Source: an uncultured Eubacteriales bacterium
GTDB taxonomy: Bacteria > Bacillota > Clostridia > Oscillospirales > UBA644
Reading direction: 5' to 3'
Assembly (NCBI GenBank): GCA_934501435.1
Contig: CAKSTW010000003.1
Location: 223,500-287,499 of the forward strand
Length of the DNA: 64,000 nucleotides
The first letter of the stretch is position 1. The number at the start of each line of letters is the position of its first letter. The notes under the pieces were generated by a model. That model worked only from the letters and a program-made list of their open reading frames with translations, was not told the DNA's origin and did no database searches. The position numbers were made by a program, and so were the translations under genes. Shown here in pieces: positions 23,724-32,580 of the stretch.

Positions 23724-24837
23724 AGCCCCCTCCTATCGCGGAAAGAGAAACGGTGAGCGTCGAAAGAACGATAAGGCACGCCGAAACGAACGCCAGAATA
23801 ACTGCGCAGGCGTCGGACGCCGATGTTAAAAAGCACTCCAGAGGTCCGTTGTCGAAAGCCGACGCCGCGGCGGACGAAAGTCTGAAAAGAACGGTAAAGA
23901 CCGCAAGACGGGCGACGGGCAGCGCGGCGGTAAGAATTGAAATCACCGTAAAAAAAGAACCGCAGCCTTTCTTTATTGCGGAAGCGGCGGAAAAAACAGA
24001 GTCAAGCCCGTCGGAAAGAAATCCGCCGCCTACGGGAACAGAGGAGGAAAGCACGAATTTGAGACTTTTTCTCACGACCGTTTCCCCTCCCGAAAAAAGG
24101 CCTTGCCACAATCCGGGAAGAGCGGTCACGGCAAAGCAGAAAACCGTCACCGCAGCCACCGTAACGTTTCTCACCGTCGCCGCCGCTTTTGAGATGCCGC
24201 GTTCTCCCGTAAGTCCTGCGGCAAAACCCGCCGCGATAAAGACCGAACACAAAACGGGGACGACCGACGAAAAAAGGAAAGAAAACAGTTCCGTTGAAAA
24301 AACGACGAGCCCGCCGACGGAATTCGCTTCGGCAAGCGCCGCCGAAGAGGGGGTCACCGCGGAAAAAACAGGTAAAAATGACAACGCGCAGGCGGAAAGT
24401 TCCTCTCCGACTTCGGCGCAGTTCCGAGCCTCGGAAAACACGGGCAAGAAGACCGCCGCCGCGGAAAAAAGAAAGACGGTACGAAAAACCGCCGAAAGCG
24501 TCGCGGAAGAGGAAAGTCCGCTGCCCGTCTGTTTTGTTAAAAAGGACAGAACGAGAATTGCAAAGAGAGAGACGAACGCGCCTTTTTCTTCTTCAAAAAC
24601 GGAAAGAACGCTCTCAAGAACGAAAGAAAGTATTTTTTTAATATCGAAGAAAGCCGCGGAATTTTCCCGCGAAAGCGTTTCGCCGAACCTCTCGGCGTTC
24701 TTTTCTCCCTCTTCGGGAATATAGAATTCGGCAAGTCCCTCAAGTTCGCCGTTTACGGTGTCGTAAATTTCGTCCGCGGAAAAGGAGAGAGTCGAAAAGA
24801 GCAGGAAAACGATTACAAAAATCAGTATTTTTTTCAC
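23716..24837 (-). CDS. spoIIIAE: Stage III sporulation protein AE (GTG start)
   Basis: 373 aa. A signal sequence, then a large polytopic membrane region. The C-terminal half includes the family stretch SVPVGGGFLSDGLDSVFSAASAIKKGCG. SpoIIIAE is the main membrane component of the channel export machinery. The start is GTG at 24837, overlapping the spoIIIAD stop (GTGA). Confidence 0.94.
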   Translation of the reverse strand: MKKILIFVIVFLLFSTLSFSADEIYDTVNGELEGLAEFYIPEEGEKNAERFGETLSRENSAAFFDIKKILSFVLESVLSVFEEEKGAFVSLFAILVLSFLTKQTGSGLSSSATLSAVFRTVFLFSAAAVFLPVFSEARNCAEVGEELSACALSFLPVFSAVTPSSAALAEANSVGGLVVFSTELFSFLFSSVVPVLCSVFIAAGFAAGLTGERGISKAAATVRNVTVAAVTVFCFAVTALPGLWQGLFSGGETVVRKSLKFVLSSSVPVGGGFLSDGLDSVFSAASAIKKGCGSFFTVISILTAALPVARLAVFTVLFRLSSAAASAFDNGPLECFLTSASDACAVILAFVSACLIVLSTLTVSLSAIGGGYG

Positions 24838-25208
24838 GAGAATATGTCCTTTACTTTATCGAAAAGTCCTGTGATCATCGGAAGAGAAAGCGCCAATATC
24901 GCAATTTTTCCCGCGTTCTCAAGCCTTTTGGCGTTTCCCTCCTCCCCGGCACCGCGGCAGAGGTCCGCCGCTAAATCGACTATATACGCAAGCCCCGTAG
25001 CCTTTAAGAGAAGTGAAAAAATTTCAGAACCCGAAAAAGCGGAAAAGCCCTCGGCAAACGAAATTATTTCGGATATATCGCCGATAACGGAGGACAGAAT
25101 AAGAACTCCGCAGGCGGCTGAAACGGCAAACGAAATTTTCGGGGCTTTGTCTTTTATCAGAAGAGAAAGAATTACCCCGACAAGCGCGGCGGAAACGAAT
25201 TTGTTCAT
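24834..25208 (-). CDS. spoIIIAD: Stage III sporulation protein AD
   Basis: 124 aa, four predicted membrane segments, family length. AYIVDLAADLCRGAGEE and the C-terminal LSLPMITGLFDKV are typical. It lies between AC and AE in the standard order. Confidence 0.93.
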   Translation of the reverse strand: MNKFVSAALVGVILSLLIKDKAPKISFAVSAACGVLILSSVIGDISEIISFAEGFSAFSGSEIFSLLLKATGLAYIVDLAADLCRGAGEEGNAKRLENAGKIAILALSLPMITGLFDKVKDIFS

Positions 25209-25209
25209 C

Positions 25210-25410
25210 TCAGTACCCGAAAACGGAACGCAGCGTATCGAAAAGGGCGCCTATTTCGCCGACGACCGAAACAAGGACGATTATAAGCCCCGCCATTCCT
25301 ACAAGCAGCGCTTCGGACGACCTGTCCGCCTTTGTTAACAGCTGGCATAAAACGGCGACGATTATTCCGACCGCGGCAATCTGAAAAAGAATGTCCGTGT
25401 TCATTTTCAT
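25210..25410 (-). CDS. spoIIIAC: Stage III sporulation protein AC
   Basis: 66 aa, two membrane helices with a short loop (KADRSSEA), the usual size for SpoIIIAC. Two ATGs occur at codons 1 and 3, and either may be the start. Confidence 0.93.
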   Translation of the reverse strand: MKMNTDILFQIAAVGIIVAVLCQLLTKADRSSEALLVGMAGLIIVLVSVVGEIGALFDTLRSVFGY

Positions 25411-25417
25411 TTTCCTT

Positions 25418-25912
25418 TCAGAGGAGAATTATGACGAGAAAAAGTCCGACGAGAAAGCCCGCGGAGGCGTAGAGTTTCGAATATTTCGCACAGTATTCTT
25501 CCGCGTCGCCGAGCCTTTTTTCAAGAGCCGACAGCGTTTTTTTTAGGCTTTCGGTCTGCGCCTCTTTGCAGAGACTGCCGAACGAAGAAAAGAAAGAGTC
25601 GAGAATTTCCCAGTCGCCCGCGTCAAAGCAAAGCCGTTTTTTTGATTTTTCCTTGGCGTAGCGGTAGTTTTCTTCGGGAGAAAACGCTTTGTTTTGCAAA
25701 TAGACGAACATTCCGAGTTTATCGCGCGGCGCGGTCTTTTTTGCGGCTTCGTATATATCCGAATTCGAAAATTCTATCTCGTTTTTAAGATAAAAAAGCG
25801 AATCTCTCGCCGCCTCAAGACTGCGCTTTCTGCATTGCGCCGCAATGTTTTTCAAAACTCCGTAAGACGAGCAGAAAGAAAAAAGCAAAATCAGCAGAGC
25901 GGTTTTAATCAA
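25418..25912 (-). CDS. spoIIIAB: Stage III sporulation protein AB (TTG start)
   Basis: 164 aa. Membrane helices at both ends enclose a helical soluble domain with FYLKNEIEFSNSDIYEA, as in SpoIIIAB, which resembles type II secretion GspF. TTG at 25912 is preceded by GGAGG at 9 nt and overlaps the spoIIIAA stop. Confidence 0.9.
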   Translation of the reverse strand: MIKTALLILLFSFCSSYGVLKNIAAQCRKRSLEAARDSLFYLKNEIEFSNSDIYEAAKKTAPRDKLGMFVYLQNKAFSPEENYRYAKEKSKKRLCFDAGDWEILDSFFSSFGSLCKEAQTESLKKTLSALEKRLGDAEEYCAKYSKLYASAGFLVGLFLVIILL

Positions 25913-26789
25913 GAAAAACGACCTCCTTTAATTTTCCCGTATTTTTTCCGTTTTCCAAAAAGACGGCGGCGGAAAAAAGCGAAAGAAGAGCCGCCGCGAC
26001 GGGACGTTTTTTCGCCCCCGCAAGGTTTTCGGCGTGCGCCGATACGATAAATTTCACCCCTGAATTCATTCCCTCTTCGATTTTCGAAACTTCCTCCGAC
26101 AGGGTTATTTCGTCGCAGACGATAACTTTCGGGGAAAGAGACGACAGAGCGTGGGCTATCCCCTCTTTTTTCGGATAGTTTTCGAGGACGTCGCAGGCAT
26201 AAAAACTGCCTTTTCCCATCGAAAGTTCGCCGCGGCAGTCGATGAGGGCGACGGGCAAAGCCGAAAGCGACAGTTTTCGGGCGATATCGCGGAGAGCTGT
26301 CGTTTTCCCGCCGCCGGGAGGAGAAAAAAGCACGGTGTTTTTAATTTCTGGACGTGTTATTTTTTCAAAAAAGGCGTCGGACGCTCCGAAAATATCCCGC
26401 GAAATTCTGAAACTCAAAGAAGAAATTCCGACAAGGACGGGTTTTCCGTTTTTCATTTCCGCTTTTCCCGAAAGAGAAACGCGGTGACCGCCCTTAAGGG
26501 TCACTATCCCGTTTTCTATCTCTTTTTCGTGGGCGTAATAGGAAAAGCCCGTGATTTTGCGGACGGTTTCCGCAAAAAGAGCCTCGCTCACAACATATCC
26601 GCCGTAATAATCCGACGGTTTTCCGTTTTCGGAAAGGAAAACACCGCCGTCCGTCGTCACGAGAAAAAGCGGCGCGTTTTTTATAAGTCTTATTTCCGTC
26701 GCACGGTTTTTCATGTCGGACGGCAGATTTTCAAGTATTTTTTTCAGAGTTTCGGGCAAAAAAGAAACCGCCCCGTCAAACGCCGTCAT
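25905..26789 (-). CDS. spoIIIAA: Stage III sporulation protein AA, ATPase
   Basis: 294 aa secretion-type ATPase. Walker A SPPGGGKTT is at residues 156-164 and the Walker B region is KVIVCDEIT. It powers the mother-cell to forespore channel. It is the first gene of the eight-gene operon. The expected mother-cell sigma-E promoter is not clear. A CATATCAT sequence just upstream is only a partial -10 match. Confidence 0.95.
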   Translation of the reverse strand: MTAFDGAVSFLPETLKKILENLPSDMKNRATEIRLIKNAPLFLVTTDGGVFLSENGKPSDYYGGYVVSEALFAETVRKITGFSYYAHEKEIENGIVTLKGGHRVSLSGKAEMKNGKPVLVGISSLSFRISRDIFGASDAFFEKITRPEIKNTVLFSPPGGGKTTALRDIARKLSLSALPVALIDCRGELSMGKGSFYACDVLENYPKKEGIAHALSSLSPKVIVCDEITLSEEVSKIEEGMNSGVKFIVSAHAENLAGAKKRPVAAALLSLFSAAVFLENGKNTGKLKEVVFLD

Positions 26790-26832
26790 TCCGTCACCTC
26801 CGTGACTGATAAATGATATGCGGACAAGGCGT

Positions 26833-26862
26833 AAAAAAGAACGGCATTGCTGCCGTTCTTTT
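26833..26862 (-). terminator. Terminator after argH
   Basis: AGAACGGCA/TGCCGTTCT stem with a 4-nt loop followed by a T6 run on the minus strand. It isolates argGH from the spoIIIA operon. Confidence 0.85.
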
Positions 26863-26864
26863 CT

Positions 26865-28238
26865 TCATTCGATTATTTTCTTTATCTTTCCGATCTGCTG
26901 CTCCACCGAGCAGGGACCTGTGCCGCCCTCCGAAATACGCTTTTTCACGCAGGTCTCGAGAGAGATCTCTTCGTAGATATCTTCGCCGAAAAGCGGGTCG
27001 TATTCCTTATATTTTTCAAGGGGCAGAGTGTCGAGGGTGTCCCCTGTTTTTATGCAGTCGGAAACGATCGCTCCGACCTCTTTATATGCGGTCCTGAAAG
27101 GCACGCCCTTTTTGGTTAAATAATCCGCAAGGTCGGTCGCGTTTATAAAACCTTTCTTTGCCGCGGCATACATATTTTCTTTTTTGACGGTCATCGTCTC
27201 GATCATCGGAGAAAAGATCGAAAGGCACTTTTTGACAGTGTCGATACTGTCGAAAACGGGCTCTTTATCCTCCTGCATATCTTTGTTATATGCAAGCGGA
27301 AGCCCCTTTAAGACGGTAAGCAGAGAGAACTGATCTCCGTAGACTCTTCCCGTTTTTCCGCGGATAAGTTCCGCCATATCGCTGTTTTTCTTCTGCGGCA
27401 TTATCGACGAACCCGTCGTAAAGGCGTCGGAAAGTTCGACAAAGGAAAATTCCCAGCTCGACCAGAGGATAATTTCTTCGCAGAAGCGCGAAAGGTGGGT
27501 CATTATAAGGGAGCAGGCGTTCATTATTTCAACCGCGAAATCCCTGTCGGAAACGGCGTCCATGCTGTTCTGCATAACGTCGGAAAATCCGAGAAGAGAG
27601 GCTTCATACCGCCTGTCGGTGGGATAAGTCGTTCCCGCAAGCGCGCACGCGCCTATCGGCGACGAATTCATTCGCTTCGCGGCGTCCTCTATCCTGCCGA
27701 TATCCCTTACAAACATCTGTGCGTAGGCAAGCAGGTGGTGCGCAAAAACTATCGGCTGAGCCCTTTGCAGGTGGGTATATCCCGGCATTATCGCGTCTTT
27801 ATTTTGTTCCGCCTGATAAACGACGGAGGAAATGACCTTTTTAAGGAGAGAGACGATATTTTCACATTCGTCACGCAGATAAAGTCTGAAATCAAGAGCG
27901 ACCTGATCGTTGCGGCTTCTTGCGGTATGCAGTTTCTTGCCCGCGTCGCCTATACGGGAGGTGAGTTCCCCCTCGATAAAGGTGTGGATATCCTCGGCGG
28001 TCATATCTATCTCAAGTTTTCCGCTTTCGATATCCGAAAGAATTTCTTCAAGCGACGAAACTATCTTTTCGGCGTCGGACGCGGGAATGATATTCTGTTT
28101 TGCAAGCATTTTCGCGTGGGCAACCGAACCCGTGATATCCTGCTTATACATACGGCTGTCGACGGAAATCGACGAATTGAAATCGTCCGCTTCCTTATTT
28201 ATTTCGCCCGACGACCTGCCCGCCCAAAGTTTAGACAT
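26865..28238 (-). CDS. argH: Argininosuccinate lyase
   Basis: 457 aa. The superfamily signature GSSIMPQKKNSD and the N-terminal WAGRSSGEINKEADDFN are clear. It cleaves argininosuccinate to arginine and fumarate, the last step of arginine synthesis. It follows argG by 12 nt. Confidence 0.97.
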   Translation of the reverse strand: MSKLWAGRSSGEINKEADDFNSSISVDSRMYKQDITGSVAHAKMLAKQNIIPASDAEKIVSSLEEILSDIESGKLEIDMTAEDIHTFIEGELTSRIGDAGKKLHTARSRNDQVALDFRLYLRDECENIVSLLKKVISSVVYQAEQNKDAIMPGYTHLQRAQPIVFAHHLLAYAQMFVRDIGRIEDAAKRMNSSPIGACALAGTTYPTDRRYEASLLGFSDVMQNSMDAVSDRDFAVEIMNACSLIMTHLSRFCEEIILWSSWEFSFVELSDAFTTGSSIMPQKKNSDMAELIRGKTGRVYGDQFSLLTVLKGLPLAYNKDMQEDKEPVFDSIDTVKKCLSIFSPMIETMTVKKENMYAAAKKGFINATDLADYLTKKGVPFRTAYKEVGAIVSDCIKTGDTLDTLPLEKYKEYDPLFGEDIYEEISLETCVKKRISEGGTGPCSVEQQIGKIKKIIE

Positions 28239-28250
28239 ATCTTTCTCCCG

Positions 28251-29477
28251 TTATTTACCGTTCTTTTCTTTTACCTGAGCCTGAACCTTTATCGGAAGAC
28301 CGAAGAGGTTGATAAAGCCCGCGGCGTCCGCCTGATTGTAAACGTCGTCTTCGTCAAAGGTCGCTATTTCGGGATCGTAAAGCGAATAGGGGCTCCAGAC
28401 TCCCGCGTTTATCATATTTCCTTTATAGAGTTTGAGGCGGACTTTTCCCGTTACGTTTTCCATTGCCTTGTCGACGAAAGCGGAAAGCGCTTCGCGGAGA
28501 GGGGTGTACCACTGACCGTTATAGACAAGGTCGGCAAAGGTTATCGAAAGTTCCTGTTTTTTATGGGCAAGGTATTTATCGAGACAGATCGTTTCGAGAA
28601 CCGAAAGCGCTTTATAAAGAATTGTTCCGCCGGGGGTCTCGTAAACGCCGCGGCATTTCATGCCGACAAGCCTGTTTTCGACGATGTCGAGAAGACCTAT
28701 ACCGTTTTTGCCGCCGACTTCGTTGAGTTTTAAGATTATTTCCTTTGCACTCATTTTTTCGTCGTTAAACGCGACGGGAACGCCCTTTTCGAAATCAAGG
28801 GTTATATAGGTCGGGACGTCGGGAGCGGTTATCGGGGAAACTCCCATTTCGAGAAATCCCTCTTTTTCGTAGGTCGGCTCGTTTCCCGGATCTTCAAGGT
28901 CGAGACCTTCGTGGGAAAGATGCCAGAGGTTCTTATCCTTTGAATAGTTTGTCTCGCGGCTTATTTTAAGAGGAATATTATGCTTTTCGGCATATTCTAT
29001 CTCTTCTTCACGGCTCTTTATCGACCATTCGCGCCACGGAGCGATTATCGGCATATCGGGAGCGAAAGCCTTTATCGCAAGTTCAAAACGAACCTGATCG
29101 TTTCCTTTTCCGGTGCAGCCGTGGCATATAGCGTCGGCGCCCTCGGCTTTTGCAATTTCGACTATTCTTTTCGCGATTATCGGACGCGCAAAACTCGTTC
29201 CGAGAAGATATTCTTCGTATTTTGCCCCCGCTTTGACGGTCGGGATAACGTATTCGTTTACGAATTCGTCGGTGAGGTCTTCAATATAGATTTTTGACGC
29301 TCCCGTCTTTATCGCCTTTTCTTCAAGCCCCTCGAGTTCCGATGCCTGACCGACGTTTCCGGAAACGGCGATGACCTCGCAGTTATTGTAGTTTTCCTTT
29401 AACCAGGGGATTATTATAGACGTGTCAAGTCCGCCCGAATAGGCAAGAACGACTTTTTTGATGTTTTCCTTTTTCAT
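28251..29477 (-). CDS. argG: Argininosuccinate synthase
   Basis: 408 aa. The PP-loop VVLAYSGGLDTS near the N-terminus binds ATP, and RFELAIKAFAP and GLDLEDPGNEPTYE are family motifs. The ATG at 29477 is chosen over an in-frame GTG at 29486, since GAGGTG is the ribosome binding site. It joins citrulline and aspartate. A consensus promoter and two ARG boxes lie upstream, so ArgR encoded at 15.3 kb should repress it. Confidence 0.96.
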   Translation of the reverse strand: MKKENIKKVVLAYSGGLDTSIIIPWLKENYNNCEVIAVSGNVGQASELEGLEEKAIKTGASKIYIEDLTDEFVNEYVIPTVKAGAKYEEYLLGTSFARPIIAKRIVEIAKAEGADAICHGCTGKGNDQVRFELAIKAFAPDMPIIAPWREWSIKSREEEIEYAEKHNIPLKISRETNYSKDKNLWHLSHEGLDLEDPGNEPTYEKEGFLEMGVSPITAPDVPTYITLDFEKGVPVAFNDEKMSAKEIILKLNEVGGKNGIGLLDIVENRLVGMKCRGVYETPGGTILYKALSVLETICLDKYLAHKKQELSITFADLVYNGQWYTPLREALSAFVDKAMENVTGKVRLKLYKGNMINAGVWSPYSLYDPEIATFDEDDVYNQADAAGFINLFGLPIKVQAQVKEKNGK

Positions 29478-29509
29478 TTTCCGCACCTCGTAATTTGTTT
29501 TATGCGGAT

Positions 29510-29538
29510 ATTATACGCGAAACAGGAATATTTGTCAA
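29510..29538 (-). promoter_or_regulatory. Consensus promoter of argGH
   Basis: TTGACA (29533-29538), 17 bp, TATAAT (29510-29515) on the minus strand, 33 nt upstream of the argG ATG. Confidence 0.85.
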
Positions 29539-29571
29539 TAATTATACAGTTTTTGTGCATATTATTTCACA
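29533..29571. promoter_or_regulatory. Pair of ARG boxes (ArgR operator)
   Basis: Two 18-bp sites with 3 bp between them, compared with the consensus TNTGNATWWWWATNCANA. The distal one (29554-29571) has one mismatch. The proximal one (29533-29550), overlapping the -35, has two. Two boxes separated by 3 bp is the classical ArgR hexamer site. Confidence 0.75.
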
Positions 29572-29649
29572 AATCAACTTTTGCGGAAAGGAGATTTTTC
29601 CGCGTTGTTTCAACGGAAAATTGAAAATCTGCAAAAGGACATAAAAATA

Positions 29650-29688
29650 CGGACTTTTGCATAATTTTTACTTTTATGCAAAAGTCCG
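29650..29688 (-). terminator. Strong terminator after the beta-helix gene
   Basis: 15-bp perfect arms starting CGGACTTTTGCATAA with a 9-nt loop, followed by a T-rich tract on the minus strand. Confidence 0.85.
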
Positions 29689-29693
29689 ACCGA

Positions 29694-31700
29694 TTATTTT
29701 CTTATTCCGACGTCGGAAATATCAAATCCGACAAAGCCGACGGAAAACGCGGGAGAGTTTTCGGAAAGGGCGAAATCGCCGTTTTCGGGGTCTCTGAAAA
29801 GCGGATCCGAAACGACCGAGCCTTCCTCCATTCCCTTTTCTTTGATTTCGGAAATATTTCTGAAACCGTCTTCATTTATATAGACGACGTTTTCTTTTCT
29901 TTCGGAATCGAAGATAAGGTTATTGCGGCAGATAAAGTTCGGGTCGTCAAACTGCGGTTTTTCAAAACGGTGAACGGGAACTCCCGACGTATATATAATA
30001 TTGTTTTCGTAAACGTTGCCGAGGTGTTTTTCGGGGAGAGTAACTCTCATAATTTCACAGCCCGCTTTTGCGAAGATATTGTTTCTTATGAGGTTCGACG
30101 TTCCGTAATTCATGTGATAGCAGTTTTCGGAGACGTCGTAGCAGACATTGTTCTCGACGGTTATCCCGCTGCTGCCCTCGTCGTTATAAATTGCCCAGCC
30201 GCCGTATTCAAGACTTTTTACGTCGTGGATAAGGTTATAGGAAACGACCGTTCCGGGCTGTGCGCCGAGAAGATAAATTCCGCCCATATCCGAAAGCACG
30301 CCCTGACCGATATTGTGGATATGATTTTTCGAAATGAGGTTGTCCCTCGAAACGTTGGGCTTGTATCCCCATGTCCAGCCGACCGAAATTCCGGTATAGA
30401 AAAGGTCGGTTATATGATTATGTGTTATCTTGCAGTTAAAGGAATTCTTGACAAGTATTCCGCACGCCGAAAGGTAGCGTCTGCCGCATCTTTCTATAAG
30501 GTTATCGGAAATTTCTATATTGCGGGTGCGGCTGACCTCCGCTCTGCCCGCTTCGCCGCCGTCGACCTTTACGCCGCCCGCGCCGCCGTCGTAAAAAACG
30601 TTCTTCAGAATTTTTATATCGGAGCAGGAATTGCCGACATTTATTCCGTGAAGTCCGTAATTTTCAAAAACGCAGTTTTCGAAAGTGACGTTTTTGCAAG
30701 CGTATATATTCGCGGTTCCCGAAGCGTTCGAAACGCCCTGCGCGTCGGAGGCGGACTGTCTCGGCTCTTCGTTGCCGAAAACGTCCTTTGTGCTTCCGTA
30801 GTCGCCGCGGGTATTTCTGAATTTTATATTTCTTACGCGGATACTGCGGCAGTAGGCGTCTTTATCGGGTTCGCCGCTGATATCCATAAGGGAATGAAGT
30901 TCGGGAGCGTAAGCCGATATATTTTCAAAATCTCCGTTTTCGGGGATATAATAGACCATTCCGTTTTTGCGGTCGAGATACCATTCGCCGGGTTTTGAGA
31001 AAGTCGACGGAACGTTTTCGAGATAATACTGAAAATTATGGGTAATATTAAAACGGGAGTAATATTTCATTACGAGTTTGCCCGTTTCCCTGTCGTAACT
31101 TTCGATCGGGGTATGCTCGTCTATCCAGTAGTGGCAGAAACTTAAAATGCAGTCTTCGATATTTTCGACGGGGTTGAGGTCTTCCTTTTTTGCGATAAAC
31201 CATTTCGAAAAGTCGTAAAGCCCCTCGCCCTTGTCTTCCGCCTCGACAATTTTGAAAAAGCCGTTTTCGGGATATCTCGAAAGTTTCGCTCTTTTCCCGT
31301 TGACATATAAGTCGGTGAAGTTCCATTCGCCTTTTTTGACGTCTTCGACATACGCGCCGAGGCATGCAACGCCGTTAAAGGTCGTCTTTTCAAAGCCGGT
31401 TATCTTTCTGCCGCCGTTCAAAGTCACTTCTTCGCCCTTATACGGTTCAATAGTCAGATTTGACGCGGGATAGCCTATCGAAACGGGGGCTTTGAGGAAA
31501 TATTCTCCGCCGACGATTTTTATCGTAAGCGGCTGTAAAGCCCCGCCGCCGCGTATTTCATTTACGGCGGTCAGCGCCTCTTCAAAAGAAAAAAACGGGC
31601 CGTCGTTTCCTCTTCCCGTCGGTTCGGGGTAATATCCGTTATATTTTTTACCGTCGTTTTTATTCGAAACGTAAAGCGTTGAAACCTCAAAAAATCTCAT
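29694..31700 (-). CDS. Cytosolic right-handed parallel beta-helix protein, probable glycoside hydrolase (GH141-like)
   Basis: 668 aa with no signal peptide. The N-terminal part has YVSNKNDGKKYNG, a GGEYFLKAPV step and LTIEPYKGEEVTLNGGRKI. LYVNGKRAKLSRYPENG follows near residue 135. From about residue 290 on, repeated short strands such as NIKFRNTRG, NVTFENCVFEN, NIEISDNLIE and CKITHNHI build a beta-helix. The layout is that of GH141/GH120-type enzymes rather than pectate lyases, but the substrate cannot be assigned. The lack of export signal suggests it acts on imported oligosaccharides. It has its own promoter and terminator, with no transporter alongside. Confidence 0.7.
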   Translation of the reverse strand: MRFFEVSTLYVSNKNDGKKYNGYYPEPTGRGNDGPFFSFEEALTAVNEIRGGGALQPLTIKIVGGEYFLKAPVSIGYPASNLTIEPYKGEEVTLNGGRKITGFEKTTFNGVACLGAYVEDVKKGEWNFTDLYVNGKRAKLSRYPENGFFKIVEAEDKGEGLYDFSKWFIAKKEDLNPVENIEDCILSFCHYWIDEHTPIESYDRETGKLVMKYYSRFNITHNFQYYLENVPSTFSKPGEWYLDRKNGMVYYIPENGDFENISAYAPELHSLMDISGEPDKDAYCRSIRVRNIKFRNTRGDYGSTKDVFGNEEPRQSASDAQGVSNASGTANIYACKNVTFENCVFENYGLHGINVGNSCSDIKILKNVFYDGGAGGVKVDGGEAGRAEVSRTRNIEISDNLIERCGRRYLSACGILVKNSFNCKITHNHITDLFYTGISVGWTWGYKPNVSRDNLISKNHIHNIGQGVLSDMGGIYLLGAQPGTVVSYNLIHDVKSLEYGGWAIYNDEGSSGITVENNVCYDVSENCYHMNYGTSNLIRNNIFAKAGCEIMRVTLPEKHLGNVYENNIIYTSGVPVHRFEKPQFDDPNFICRNNLIFDSERKENVVYINEDGFRNISEIKEKGMEEGSVVSDPLFRDPENGDFALSENSPAFSVGFVGFDISDVGIRK

Positions 31701-31727
31701 AATAATATCCCCTTCTTAATTATTTCA

Positions 31728-31756
31728 ATCATAGCAAAAAAATCACCCGATGTCAA
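31728..31756 (-). promoter_or_regulatory. Promoter of the beta-helix gene
   Basis: TTGACA (31751-31756), 17 bp, TATGAT (31728-31733) on the minus strand. It is divergent from the cyclophilin promoter. Confidence 0.8.
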
Positions 31757-31793
31757 GAAACCGCCGCGGATTTTCGATATTTGTCAAAAGGGG

Positions 31794-31822
31794 TTGAAAT
31801 AAACGGCGAAATATGATAGAAT
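31794..31822 (+). promoter_or_regulatory. Promoter of the cyclophilin gene
   Basis: TTGAAA (31794-31799), 17 bp, TAGAAT (31817-31822), 32 nt before the ATG. Confidence 0.7.
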
Positions 31823-31854
31823 ATATCGAATAAACACTTTAAGGAGAAAAAATT

Positions 31855-32325
31855 ATGGTTAAGATAGAAATGGAAAACGGCGGGGTAATAACCCTTGAAC
31901 TTTACCCCGACAAAGCGCCGAAAACGGTCGCGAATTTCGAAAAACTCGTAAAAGACGGGTTTTACGACGGACTTATTTTCCACCGCGTTATTTCCGGTTT
32001 TATGATCCAGGGCGGAGACCCGACAGGCACCGGAATGGGCGGCTCGGAAGAGGAAATTCCCGGAGAATTCGCCGCAAACGGGTTTGAAAACCCCGTTTCT
32101 CACGTCAGAGGAGTAATTTCGATGGCAAGGACGAACGACCCGAATTCCGCAAGTTCGCAGTTCTTCATTATGCATAAGGACGGAACTTTCCTTGACGGGC
32201 AGTACGCCGCATTCGGGAAAGTCGTCGACGGGATAGAAGTCGTTGACGAGATAGCGGAAGTCGAAACAAACGCCATGGACAAACCGCTCAAAGAGCAGAA
32301 AATCAAAAAGGCGACGATAATATAG
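31855..32325 (+). CDS. Peptidyl-prolyl cis-trans isomerase, cyclophilin type
   Basis: 156 aa, minimal cyclophilin. FHRVISGFMIQGGDP, MARTNDPNSASSQFFIM and GQYAAFGKVVDG carry the catalytic Arg, Gln-rich and substrate-binding segments. There is no signal peptide, so it folds cytoplasmic proteins. AAGGAG precedes the ATG. No clear terminator lies before the riboswitch at 32368, so some read-through into the B12 leader is possible. Confidence 0.95.
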   Translation: MVKIEMENGGVITLELYPDKAPKTVANFEKLVKDGFYDGLIFHRVISGFMIQGGDPTGTGMGGSEEEIPGEFAANGFENPVSHVRGVISMARTNDPNSASSQFFIMHKDGTFLDGQYAAFGKVVDGIEVVDEIAEVETNAMDKPLKEQKIKKATII

Positions 32326-32367
32326 GCGATTCACTTTTTAAGGTTCGCAATATAAATCAAAAATTTT

Positions 32368-32491
32368 GAAGATACGGTTTTGAAAAGTTGTAAACTGAGT
32401 AGATGCAGGAATCCGGTTCGAATCCGGAACAACCGCCATTACTGTATTTGACGGCATAATTGCAGTCATAAGTCAGACCCTCCGTATCTTC
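32368..32491 (+). promoter_or_regulatory. Cobalamin riboswitch
   Basis: A 10-bp P1 stem (GAAGATACGG at 32368-32377 with CCGTATCTTC at 32482-32491) encloses the B12-element core. That core has GGAATCCGGTTCGAATCCGG, CCGCC and ACTGTA, and then GCAGTCATAAGTCAGACC. These align with the conserved GGGAA / GAATCCGG / CCGC-ACTG / AAGYCAG pattern. It is compact for the class at 124 nt. An intrinsic terminator follows at once, so B12 should stop transcription of the downstream uptake operon. Confidence 0.88.
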
Positions 32492-32513
32492 GGTTCACGC
32501 TTTATGGTGGGAG

Positions 32514-32545
32514 GAGCACAACCGTTTTCGGCTGTGCTCTTTTTT
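32514..32545 (+). terminator. Riboswitch-controlled terminator
   Basis: GAGCACA/TGTGCTC stem extended by CCG/CGG with one A-C mismatch, TTTT loop and a T6 tail. It lies between the aptamer and the first gene at 32581. Confidence 0.85.
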
Positions 32546-32580
32546 CAGGCTGAACCGCAAAAGAAAAGGAGAGTAAAAAA

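Noticed and set aside
23753..24724. 323-codon plus-strand frame opposite spoIIIAE
   Set aside because: Lys/Thr/Ser-rich antisense shadow of a conserved membrane protein gene.
26790..26832. Sigma-E promoter for the spoIIIA operon
   Set aside because: CATATCAT resembles a sigma-E -10, but no -35 of the right kind at the right distance could be made out.
27495..28733. 412-codon plus-strand frame across argH and argG
   Set aside because: It spans two well-conserved genes on the other strand, with no independent signals.
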